DNA of 64,000 bases from contig NC_066297.1 in the NCBI RefSeq assembly GCF_905404315.1, positions 5,704,001 to 5,768,000 of the forward strand. Direction: 5' to 3'. The notes beneath the pieces were generated by a model. That model worked only from the letters and a program-made list of their open reading frames with translations. It ran no database searches and was not told the DNA's origin. Shown piece by piece: positions 49,391-62,300 of this stretch. This stretch comes from Leptidea sinapis (taxonomy: Eukaryota; Arthropoda; Insecta; Lepidoptera; Pieridae). The position numbers were made by a program, and so were the translations under genes. How positions within the stretch are numbered: the stretch's first letter is position 1; each line of letters starts with the position of its first letter.

Positions 49391-51475
49391 GTAGTTATCA
49401 TACTTTTGAGCAGCGGCCATCTTGGATTTAAAAAATGATCACAAAATCGTTCTCTGCACCCACGAGAACTAAGGATACGATACCCATAATGTAGTTTAAC
49501 ATACTTTTGAGCGGCGGCCATCTTGGATTTCAAAAATGATCACAAAATCGTTCTGTGCACTCTCGAGAACCTCGGATACGATACCCATATTTTTGTGATC
49601 ATAATCTTGCACGGCGGCCATCTTGGATTTAAAAAATGATCAGAAAATCGTTCTGTGCACTCTCGAGAACCTAGGATATGATACCCATAATGTAGTTATC
49701 ATACTTTTGAGCGGCGACCATCATGGATTTGAAAAATGATCACAAAATCGCTCTCTGCACTCTCGAGAACCTCGGATACGATACCCATATTTTTATGATC
49801 ATTATCTTGCATTGCGGCCATCTCGGATTTAAAAATGATCCCAAAATTATTTTCTGCACCCTCGAGAACCTCGGACACGATATCTATATTGATGAAAACA
49901 TAATTGTTTGCGGCAACACTCTTGGATTTCAACAATGATCACAGAATTGTTCTCTGCACCCTCGAGAACCTCGGACACGATATCCATAATGTAGTTATCA
50001 TACATTTGAGCGGCGGCTATCTTCGATTTAAGAAATGATCACAAAATCGTTCTCTGCACCCACGAGAACCTCGGATACGATACCCATAATGTAGTTATCA
50101 TAATTTTGAGCGGCGGCCATCTTGGATTTCAAAAATGATCACAAAATCGTTCTTTGCACTCTCTAGAACCTAGGATACGATACCCATAATCTAGTTATCA
50201 TACTTTTGAGCGGCGGCCATCTCGGATTTAAAAATGATCCCAAAATTGTTTTCTGCACCCTCAAGAACCTCGGACACGATATCCATATTGCTGCAAATAT
50301 AATTTTGTGCGGCGGCAATCTTGGATTTGAAAAATTATCCCAAAATTATTTTCTGCACCCTCGAGATCCTCTGATAGGATACCCATAATGTACTTATCAT
50401 ATTTTTTAAGCCGCGGCCATCTTGGATTTGAAAAATGATCACATTTCTGCTCCCTCGAGAACCCCGGATACGATACCCATAATGAAGTTATCATACTTTT
50501 GAGCGGCGGCCATCTTGGATTTGAAAAATGATCACAAAATCGTTCTCTGCACCCTCGAGAACCTCGGATACGATACCCATAATGTAGTTATCATAATTTT
50601 GAGTGGCGGCCATCTTGGATTTAAAAAATGATCAGAAAATCGTTCTGTGCACTCTCGAGAACCTCGGATATGATACCCATAATGTAGTTATCATACTTTT
50701 GAGCGGCGACCATCTTGGATTTGAAAAATGATCACAAAATCGCTCTCTGCACTCTCGAGAACCTCGGATACGATACCCATATTTTTATGATCATTATCTT
50801 GCATTGCGGCCATCTCGGATTTAAAAATGATCCCAAAATTATTTTCTGCACCCTCGAGAACCTCGGACACGATATCTATATTGATGTAAACATAATTGTT
50901 TGCGGCAACACTCTTGGATTTCAACATTGATCACAGAATTGTTCTCTGCACCCTCGAGAACCTCGGACACGATATCCATAATGTAGTTATCATAAATTTG
51001 AGCGGCGGCTATCTTCGATTTAAGAAATGATCACAAAATCGTTCTATGCACCCACGAGAACCTCGGATATAATACCCATAATGTAGTTATCATAATTTTG
51101 AGCGGCGGCCATCTTGGATTTCAAAAATGATCACAAAATCGTTCTTTGCACTCTCTAGAACCTAGGATACGATACCCATAATCTAGTTATCATACTTTTG
51201 AGCGGCGGCCATCTCGGATTTAAAAATGATCCCAAAATTGTTTTCTGCACCCTCAAGAACCTCGGACACGATATCCATATTGCTGAAAATATAATTTTGT
51301 GCGGCGGCAATCTTGGATTTGAAAAATGATCCCAAAATTATTTTCTGCACCCTCGAGAACCTCTGATACGATACCCATAATGTACTTATCATATTTTTTA
51401 AGCCGCGGCCATCTTGGATTTGAAAAATGATCACATTTCTGCTCCCTCGAGAACCTCTGATACGATACTCATAAT
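49391..51475 (+). repeat. 2085-bp tandem duplication, unit A
   Basis: From GTAGTTATCATACTTTTGAG (then CAGCGG) to the same motif at 51476. It contains cassettes at 49723 and 50715 and shares private changes with unit B: GACCATCATGGATTTG, ATTGCTGCAAATATAATT, CTCGAGATCCTCTG, GAGAACCCCGGATACG and TTGATGTAAACATAATT. Confidence 0.93.
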
Positions 51476-53560
51476 GTAGTTATCATACTTTTGAGCAGCG
51501 GCCATCTTGGATTTAAAAAATGATCACAAAATCGTTCTCTGCACCCACGAGAACTAAGGATACGATACCCATAATGTAGTTTAACATACTTTTGAGCGGC
51601 GGCCATCTTGGATTTCAAAAATGATCACAAAATCGTTCTGTGCACTCTCGAGAACCTCGGATACGATACCCATATTTTTGTGATCATAATCTTGCACGGC
51701 GGCCATCTTGGATTTAAAAAATGATCAGAAAATCGTTCTGTGCACTCTCGAGAACCTAGGATATGATACCCATAATGTAGTTATCATACTTTTGAGCGGC
51801 GACCATCATGGATTTGAAAAATGATCACAAAATCGCTCTCTGCACTCTCGAGAACCTCGGATACGATACCCATATTTTTATGATCATTATCTTGCATTGC
51901 GGCCATCTCGGATTTAAAAATGATCCCAAAATTATTTTCTGCACCCTCGAGAACCTCGGACACGATATCTATATTGATGAAAACATAATTGTTTGCGGCA
52001 ACACTCTTGGATTTCAACAATGATCACAGAATTGTTCTCTGCACCCTCGAGAACCTCGGACACGATATCCATAATGTAGTTATCATACATTTGAGCGGCG
52101 GCTATCTTCGATTTAAGAAATGATCACAAAATCGTTCTCTGCACCCACGAGAACCTCGGATACGATACCCATAATGTAGTTATCATAATTTTGAGCGGCG
52201 GCCATCTTGGATTTCAAAAATGATCACAAAATCGTTCTTTGCACTCTCTAGAACCTAGGATACGATACCCATAATCTAGTTATCATACTTTTGAGCGGCG
52301 GCCATCTCGGATTTAAAAATGATCCCAAAATTGTTTTCTGCACCCTCAAGAACCTCGGACACGATATCCATATTGCTGCAAATATAATTTTGTGCGGCGG
52401 CAATCTTGGATTTGAAAAATTATCCCAAAATTATTTTCTGCACCCTCGAGATCCTCTGATAGGATACCCATAATGTACTTATCATATTTTTTAAGCCGCG
52501 GCCATCTTGGATTTGAAAAATGATCACATTTCTGCTCCCTCGAGAACCCCGGATACGATACCCATAATGAAGTTATCATACTTTTGAGCGGCGGCCATCT
52601 TGGATTTGAAAAATGATCACAAAATCGTTCTCTGCACCCTCGAGAACCTCGGATACGATACCCATAATGTAGTTATCATAATTTTGAGTGGCGGACATCT
52701 TGGATTTAAAAAATGATCAGAAAATCGTTCTGTGCACTCTCGAGAACCTCGGATATGATACCCATAATGTAGTTATCATACTTTTGAGCGGCGACCATCT
52801 TGGATTTGAAAAATGATCACAAAATCGCTCTCTGCACTCTCGAGAACCTCGGATACGATACCCATATTTTTATGATCATTATCTTGCATTGCGGCCATCT
52901 CGGATTTAAAAATGATCCCAAAATTATTTTCTGCACCCTCGAGAACCTCGGACACGATATCTATATTGATGTAAACATAATTGTTTGAGGCAACACTCTT
53001 GGATTTCAACATTGATCACAGAATTGTTCTCTGCACCCTCGAGAACCTCGGACACGATATCCATAATGTAGTTATCATAAATTTGAGCGGCGGCTATCTT
53101 CGATTTAAGAAATGATCACAAAATCGTTCTATGCACCCACGAGAACCTCGGATATAATACCCATAATGTAGTTATCATAATTTTGAGCGGCGGCCATCTT
53201 GGATTTCAAAAATGATCACAAAATCGTTCTTTGCACTCTCTAGAACCTAGGATACGATACCCATAATCTAGTTATCATACTTTTGAGCGGCGGCCATCTC
53301 GGATTTAAAAATGATCCCAAAATTGTTTTCTGCACCCTCAAGAACCTCGGACACGATATCCATATTGCTGAAAATATAATTTTGTGCGGCGGCAATCTTG
53401 GATTTGAAAAATGATCCCAAAATTATTTTCTGCACCCTCGAGAACCTCTGATACGATACCCATAATGTACTTATCATATTTTTTAAGCCGCGGCCATCTT
53501 GGATTTGAAAAATGATCACATTTCTGCTCCCTCGAGAACCTCTGATACGATACTCATAAT
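51476..53560 (+). repeat. 2085-bp tandem duplication, unit B
   Basis: In perfect 2085-bp register with unit A. The few differences noticed are GGCGGACATCTTGG at about 52690 and GTTTGAGGCAACAC at about 52983. The near identity and shared rare variants indicate a very recent duplication. Confidence 0.93.
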
Positions 53561-54069
53561 GTATTTATCATAATTTTGAGCGGCGGCCATCTTGGATTTA
53601 AAAAATGATCACAAAATCATTCTGTGCACTCTCGAGAACCTCGGATACGATACCCATAATGTAGCTATCATACTTTTGAGCGGCGGCCATCTTGGATTTG
53701 AAAAATGATCACAAAATCGCTCTCTGCACCCTCGAGAACCTCGGATACGATAACCATAATGTAGTTATCATAATTTTGAGTGGCGGCCATCTTGGATTTA
53801 AAAAATGATCACAAAATCGTTCTGTGCACTCTCGAGAACCTTGGATATGATACCCATAATGTAGTTATCATACTTTTGAGCGGCGACAATCTTGGATTTG
53901 AAAAATGATCACAAAATCGCTCTCTGCACTCTCGAGAACCTCGGATACGATACCCATATTTTTATGATCATTATCTTGCATTGCGGCCATTTCGGATTTA
54001 AAAATGATCCCAAAATTATTTTCTGCACCCTCGAGAACCTCGGACACGATATCTATATTGATGAAAACA
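53561..54069 (+). repeat. Satellite segment matching the 42.2-42.8-kb region
   Basis: Runs from GTATTTATCATAATTTTGAG through the cassette at 53892, matching about 42243-42760 (offset 11318). Private changes include GCGACAATCTTGG at about 53883 and AAATCATTCTGTGC at about 53614. Confidence 0.75.
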
Positions 54070-56690
54070 TAATTGTTTACGGCAACCCTCTTGGATTTCA
54101 ACAATGATCACAGAATTGTTCTCTGCACCCTCGAGAAACTCGGACACGATATCCATAATGTAGTTATCATACTTTTTAGCGGCGGCCATCTTCGATTTAA
54201 AAAATGATCACAAAATCGTTCTCTGCACCCACGAGAATCTCGGATACGATACCCATAATGTAGTTATCATAATATTGTGCGGCGGCCATCTTGGATTTCA
54301 AAAATGATCACAAAATCGTTCTTTGCACTCTCTAGAACCTAGGATACGATACCCATAATCTAGTTATCATACTTTTGAGTGGCGGCCATCTCGGATTTTA
54401 AAATGATCCCAAAATTATTTTCTGCACACTCGAGAACCTCGGACACGATATCTATATTGATGAAAACATAATTGTTTGCGGCAACACTCTTGGATTTCAA
54501 CAATGATCACAGAATTGTTCTCTGCACCCTCGAGAACCTCGGACACGATATCCATAATGTAGTTATCATACATTTGAGCGGCGGCCATCTTCGATTTATA
54601 AAACGATCACAAAATCGTTCTCTGCACCCTCGAGAAACTCGTCTACGATATCAATATTGATGAAAACATAATTGTTTGCGGCAACCCTCTTGGATTTCAA
54701 AAATGATCACAGAATTGTTCTCTGCACCTTCGAGAACCTCGGACACGTTATCCATAATGTAGTAATCATACTTTTGAGCGGCGGCCATCTTGGATTTCAA
54801 AAATGATCACAAAATCGTTCTGTGCACTCTCGAGAACCTCGGATACGATACCCATATTTTTATGATCATAATCTTGCATTGCGGCCATCTCGGATTTAAA
54901 AATGATCCCAAAATTATTTTCTGCACCCTCAAAAACCTCGGACACGATATCCATATTGCTGAAAACATAACTGTTTGCGGCAGCCTTCTTGGATTTCAAA
55001 AATGATCACAGAATTGTGCTCTGCATCCTCGAGAACCTCGGACACGATATCAATATTGCTAAAATCATAATTTTGTGCGGGGGCCATCTTGGATTTGAAA
55101 AATTATCACCAAATCGTTCTCTGCACCCTCGAGAAACTCGTGTACGATATCAATATTGATGAAAACATAATTGTTTGCGGCAACCCTCTTGGATTTCAAA
55201 AATGATCACAGAATTGTTCTCTGCACCTTCGAGAACCTCGGACACGTTATCCATAATGTAGTTATCATACTTTTGAGCGGCGGCCATCTTCGATTTGAAA
55301 AATGATCACAAAATCGTTCTCTGCACACTCGAGAACCTCGGATACGATACCCATAATGTAGTTATCATAATTTTGAGCGGCGGCCATCTTGGATTTCAAA
55401 AATGATCACAAAATCGTTCTTTGCACTCTCTAGAACCTAGGATACGATACCCATAATATAGTTATCATACTTTTGAGCGGTGGCCATCTCGGATTTAAAA
55501 ATGATCCCAAAAGTGTTTTCTGCACCCTCGAGAACCTCGGACACGATATCCATATTGCTGAAAACATAATTTTGTGCGGCGGCAATCTTGGATTTGGAAA
55601 ATGATCCCAAAATTATTTTCTGCACCCTCGAGAACCTCTGATACGATACCCATAATGTTCTTATCATATTTTTTAAGCCGCGGCCATCTTGGATTTGAAA
55701 AATGATCACATTTCTGCTCCCTCGAAAACCTCGGATACGATACCCATAATGAAGTTATCATACTTTTGAGCGGCGGCCATCTTGGATTTGAAAAATGATC
55801 ACAAAATCGTTCTCTGCACCCTCGAGAAACTTGGATACGATACCCATAATGTAGTTATCATAATTTTGAGCGGCGGCCATCTTGGATTTCAAAAATGATC
55901 ACAAAATCGTTCTTTGCACTCTCTAGAACCTAGGATACGATACCCATAATCTAGTTATCATACTTTTGAGTGGCGGCCATCTCGGATTTAAAAATGATCC
56001 CAAAATTGTTTTCTGCACCCTCAAGAACCTCGGACACGATATCCATATTGCTGAAAATATAATTTTGTGCGGCGGCAATCTTGGATTTGAAAAATTATCC
56101 CAAAATTATTTTCTGCACCCTCGAGAACCTCTGATAGGTTACCCATAATGTACTTATCATATTTTTTAAGCCGCGGCCATCTTGGATTTGAAAAATGATC
56201 ACATTTCTGCTCCCTCGAGAACCTCGGATACGATTCCCATAATGAAGTTATCATACTTTTGAGCGGCGGCCATCTTGGATTTGAAAAATGATCACAAAAT
56301 CGTTCTCCGCACCCTCGAGAACCTCGGATACGATACCCATAATGTAGTTATCATAATTAAGAGTGGCGGCCATCTTGGATTTAAAAAATGATCAGAAAAT
56401 CGATCTGTGCACTCTCGAGAACCTCGGATATGATACCCATAATGAAGTTATCATACTTTTGAGCGGCGACCATCTTGGATTTGAAAAATGATCACAAAAT
56501 CGCTCTCTGCACTCTCGAGAACCTCGGATACGATACCCATATTTTTATGATCATTATCTTGCATTGCGGCCATCTCGGATTTAAAAATGATCCCAAAATT
56601 ATTTTCTGCACCCTCGAGAACCTCGGACACGATATCTATATTGATGAAAACATAATTGTTTGCGGCAACACTCTTGGATTTCAAAAATGA
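54070..56690 (+). repeat. 2.6-kb block shared with the 43-47-kb region
   Basis: Matches about 42955-43980 at offset 11118 (54766 to 43648). It then matches the 24.2-25.3-kb and 46-47-kb type (55437 to 24156; 56021 to 24640), including the extra monomer near 55780-55880. The mosaic order is that of 42.9-47.1 kb, with small losses. Confidence 0.75.
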
Positions 56691-59360
56691 TCACAGAATT
56701 GTTCTCTGCACCTTCGAGAAACTCGGACACGATATCCATAATGTAGTTATCATACATTTGAGCGGCGGCCATCTTCGATTTATAATATGATCACAAAATC
56801 GTTCTCTGCACCCTCGAGAAACTCGTCTACGATATCAATATTGATGAAAACATAATTGTTTACGGCAACCCTCTTGGATTTCAACAATGATCACAGAATT
56901 GTTCTCTGCACCCTCGAGAAACTCGGACACGATATCCATAATGTAGTTATCATACTTTTTAGCGGCGGCCATCTTCGATTTAAAAAATGATCACAAAATC
57001 GTTCTTTGCACTCTCTAGAACCTAGAATACGATACCCATAATCTAGTTATCATACTTTTGAGCGGCGGCCATCTCGGATTTAAAAATGATCCCGAAATTG
57101 TTTTCTGCACCCTCAAGAACCTCGGACACGATATCCATATTGCTGAAAATATAATTTTGTGCGGCGGCAATCTTGGATTTGAAAAATGATCCCAAAATTA
57201 TTTTCTGCACCCTCGAGAACCTCTGATACGATACCCATAATGTACTTATCATATTTTTTAAGCCGCGGCCATCTTGGATTTGAAAAATGATCACATTTCT
57301 GCTCCCTCGAGAACCTCGGATACGATACCCATAATGAAGTTGTCATACTTTTGAGCGGCGGCCATCTTGGATTTGAAAAATGATCACAAAATCGTTCTCT
57401 GCACCCTCGAGAACCTCGGATACGATACCCATAATGTAGTTATCATAATTTTGAGTGGCGGCCATCTTGGATTTAAAAAATGATCACAAAATCGCTCTCT
57501 GCACTCTCGAGAACCTCGGATACGATACCCATATTTTTATGATCATTATCTTGCATTGCGGCCATCTCGGATTTAAAAATGATCCCAAAATTATTTTCTG
57601 CACCCTCGAGAACCTCGGACACGATATCTATATTGATGAAAACATAATTGTTTGCGGCAACACTCTTGGATTTCAACATTGATCACAGAATTGTTCTCTG
57701 CACCCTCGAGAACCTCGGACACGATATCCATAATGTAGTTATCATACATTTGAGCGGCGGCTATCTTCGATTTAAGAAATGATCACAAAATCGTTCTCTG
57801 CACCCACGAGAACCTCGAATACGATACCCATAATGTAGTTATCATAATTTTGAGCGGCGGCCATCTTGGATTTCAAAAATGATCACAAAATCGTTCTTTG
57901 CACTCTCTAGAACCTAGAATACGATACCCATAATCTAGTTATCATACTTTTGAGCGGCGGCCATCTCGGATTTAAAAATGATCCCGAAATTGTTTTCTGC
58001 ACCCTCAAGAACCTCGGACACGATATCCATATTGCTGAAAATATAATTTTGTGCGGCGGCAATCTTGGATTTGAAAAATGATCCCAAAATTATTTTCTGC
58101 ACCCTCGAGAACCTTTGATACGATACCCATAATGTACTTATCATATTTTTTAAGCCGCGGCCATCTTGGATTTGAAAAATGATCACATTTCTGCTCCCTC
58201 GAGAACCTCGGATACGATACCCATAATGAAGTTATCAAACTTTTGAGCGGCGGCCATCTTGGATTTAAAAAATGATCACAAAATCGTTCTCTGCACCCTC
58301 GAGAACCTCGGATACGATACCCATAATGTAGTTATCATACTTTTGAGCGGCGACCATCTTGGATTTGAAAAATGATCACAAAATCGCTCTCTGCACTCTC
58401 GAGAACCTTGGATACGATACCCATATTTTTATGATCATTATCTTGCATTGCGGCCATCTCGGATTTAAAAATGATCCCAAAATTATTTTCTGCACCCTCG
58501 AGAACCTCGGACACGATATCTATATTGATGAAAACATAATTGTTTGCGGCAACACTCTTGGATTTCAAAAATGATCACAGAATTGTTCTCTGCACCTTCG
58601 AGAACCTCGGACACGTTATCCATAATGTAGTTATCATACATTTGAGCGGCGGCTATCTTCAATTTAAGAAATGATCACAAAATCGTTCTCTGCACCCACG
58701 AGAACCTCGAATACGATACCCATAATGTAGTTATCATAATTTTGAGCGGCGGCCATCTTGGATTTCAAAAATGATCACAAAATCGTTCTTTGCACTCTCT
58801 AGAACCTAGAATACGATACCCATAATCTAGTTATCATACTTTTGAGCGGCGGCCATCTCGGATTTAAAAATGATCCCGAAATTGTTTTCTGCACCCTCAA
58901 GAACCTCGGACACGATATCCATATTGCTGAAAATATAATTTTGTGCGGCGGCAATCTTGGATTTGAAAAATGATCCCAAAATTATTTTCTGCACCCTCGA
59001 GAACCTCTGATACGATACCCATAATGTACTTATCATATTTTTTAAGTCACGGCCATCTTGGATTTGAAAAATGATCACATTTCTGCTCCCTCGAGAACCT
59101 CGGATACGATACCCATAATGTAGTTATCATACTTTTGAGCAGCGGCCATCTTGGATTTAAAAAATGATCACAAAATCGTTCTCTGCACCCACGAGAACTA
59201 AGGATACGATACCCATAATGTAGTTTAACATACTTTTGAGCGGCGGCCATCTTGGATTTCAAAAATGATCACAAAATCGTTCTGTGCACTCTCGAGAACC
59301 TCGGATACGATACCCATATTTTTGTGATCATAATCTTGCACGGCGGCCCTATTGGATTTG
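56691..59360 (+). repeat. Mosaic satellite segment with 892-bp units
   Basis: The left part (to about 57050) matches 30280-30640. From 57100 the pattern is the 892-bp type, with cassettes at 57467 and 58359. The right part (59047-59360) matches 5047-5390, including CACGAGAACTAAGG and GTTTAACATAC. Only satellite is present. Confidence 0.72.
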
Positions 59361-62300
59361 AAAAATGATCACAAAATCGTTCTCAGCACACTCGAGAGCC
59401 TCGAATACGATACCCATAATGTAGTTATCATACTTTTGAGCGGCGTCCATCTTGGATTTGAAAAATGATCACAAAATCGCTCTCTGCACCCTCGAGAACC
59501 TCGGACACTATATCCATATTGCTGAAAACATAATTGTTTGCGGCAGCCCTCTTGGATTTCAATAATGATCACAGAATTGTTCTCTGCATCCTCGAGAACC
59601 TCGGACACGATATCCATTTTGCTGAAAACATAATTGTTTGCGGCAGCCCTCTTGGATTTCAAAAATGATCACAGAATCGTTCTCTACACCCTCAAGAACC
59701 TCGGATGAGACACCAATAATGTAGTTATCATACTTTTGAGGGGCGGCCATCTTCGATTTGAAAAATGATCACAAAATCGTTTTTTGCACTCTCTAGAACC
59801 TAGGATACGATACCCATAATCTAGTTATCAAACTTTTGAGCGGCGGCCATCTCGGATTTAAAAATGATCCCAAAATTGTTTTCTGCACCCTCAAGAACCT
59901 CGGACACGATATCCATATTGCTGAAAATATAATTTTGTGCGGCGGCAATCTTGGATTTGAAAAATTAACCCAAAATTATTTTCTGCACCCTCGAGAACCT
60001 CTGATAGGATACCCATAATGTACTTATCATATTTATTAAGCCGCGGCCATCTTGGATTTGAAAAATGATCACATTTCTGCTCCCTCGAGAACCTCGGATA
60101 CGATACCCATAATGAAGTTATCATACTTTTGAGCGGCGGCCATCTTGGATTTGAAAAATGATCACAAAATCGTTCTCTGCACCTTCGAGAACTTAGGATA
60201 CGATACCCATTATCTAGTTATCATACATTTGAGCGGCGGCCATCTTGGATTTGAAAAATGATCACAAAATCGCTCGCTGCACCCTCGAGAACCTCGGATA
60301 CGATACCCATAATGTATTTATCATAATTTTGAGCGGCGGCCATCTTGGATTTAAAAAATGATCACAGAATTGTTCTCTGCACCTTCGAGAACCTCGGACA
60401 CTTTATCCATAATGTAGTTATCATACTTTTGAGCGGCGGCCATCTTGGATTTGAAAAATGATCACAAAATCGCTCTCTGCACCCTCGAGAACCTCGGATA
60501 TGATACCCATAATGTAGTTATCATACTTTTGAGCGGCGACCATCTTGCATTTGAAAAATGATCACAAAATCGCTCTCTGCACTCTCGAGAACCTCGGATA
60601 CGATACTTATTTTTTTATGATCATTATCTTGCATTGCGGCCATCTCGGATTTAAAAATGATCCCAAAATTATTTTCTGCACCCTCGAGAACCTCGGACAC
60701 GATATCTATATTGATGAAAACATAATTGTTTGCGGCAACCCTCTTGGATTTCAACAGTGATCACAGAATTGTTCTCTGCACCTTCGAGAACCTCGGACAC
60801 GATATCCATAATGTAGTTATCATACTTTTGAGCGGCGGCCATCTTCTATTTAAAAAATGATCACAAAATCGTTCTCTGCACCCACGAGAACCTCGGATAC
60901 GATACCCATAATGTAGTTATCATAATTTTGAGCGGTGGCCATCTTGGATTTCAAAAATGATCACAAAATCGTTCTTTGCACTCTCTAGAACCTAGGATAC
61001 GATACCCATAATCTAGTTATCATACTTTTGAGTGGCGGCCATCTCGGATTTAAAAATGATCCCAAAATTGTTTTCTGCACCCTCAAGAACCTCGGACACG
61101 ATATCCATATTGCTGAAAATATAATTTTGTGCGGCGGCAATCTTGGATTTGAAAAATTATCCCAAAATTATTTTCTGCACCCTCGAGAACCTCTGATACG
61201 ATACCCATAATGTTCTTATAATTTTTTTTAAGCCGCGGCCATCTTGGATTTGAAAAATGATCACATTTCTGCTCCCTCGAGAACCTCGGATACGATACCC
61301 ATAATGAAGTTATCATACTTTTGAGCGGCGGCCATCTTGGATTTGCAAAATGATCACAAAATCGTTCTCTGCACCCTCGAGAACCTAGGATACGATACCC
61401 ATAATCTAGTTATCATACATTTGAGCGGCGGTCATCTTGGATTTGAAAACTGATCACAAAATCGCTTGCTGCACCCTCGAGAACCTCGGATACGATACCC
61501 ATAATGTATTTATCATAATTTTGAGCGGCGGCCATCTTGGATTTGAAAAATGATCACATTTCTGCTCCCTCGAGAACCTCGGATACGATACCCATAATGA
61601 AGTTATCATACTTTTGAGCGGCGGCCATCTTGGATTTGAAAAATGATCACAAAATCGTTCTCTGCACCCTCGAGAACTTAGGATACGATACCCATAATCT
61701 AGTTATCATACATTTGAGCGGCGGCCATCTTGGATTTCAAAAATGATCACAAAATCGTTCTGTGCACTCTCGAGAACCTCGGATACGATACCCATATTTT
61801 GATGATCATAATCTTGCATTGCGGCCATCTCGGATTTAAAAATGATCCCAAAATTATTTTCTGCACCCTCAAAAACTTCGAACACGATATCCATATTGCT
61901 GAAAACATAACTGTTTGCGGCAGCCTTCTTGGATTTCAAAAATGATCACAGAATTGTGCTCTGCATCCTCGAGAACCTCGGACACGATATCAATATTGCT
62001 AAATTCATAATTTTGTGCGGGGGCCATCTTGGATTTGAAAAATTATCACCAAATCGTTCTCTGCACCCTCGAGAAACTCGTGTACGATATCAATATTGAT
62101 GAAAACATAATTGTTTGCGGCAACCCTCTTGGATTTCAAAAATGATCACAGAATTGTTCTCTGCACCTTCGAGAACCTCGGACACGTTATCCATAATGTA
62201 GTTATCATACTTTTGAGCAGCGGCCATCTTCGATTTGAAAAATGATCACAAAATCGTTCTCTGCTCCCTCGAGAACCTCGGATACGATACCCATAATGTA

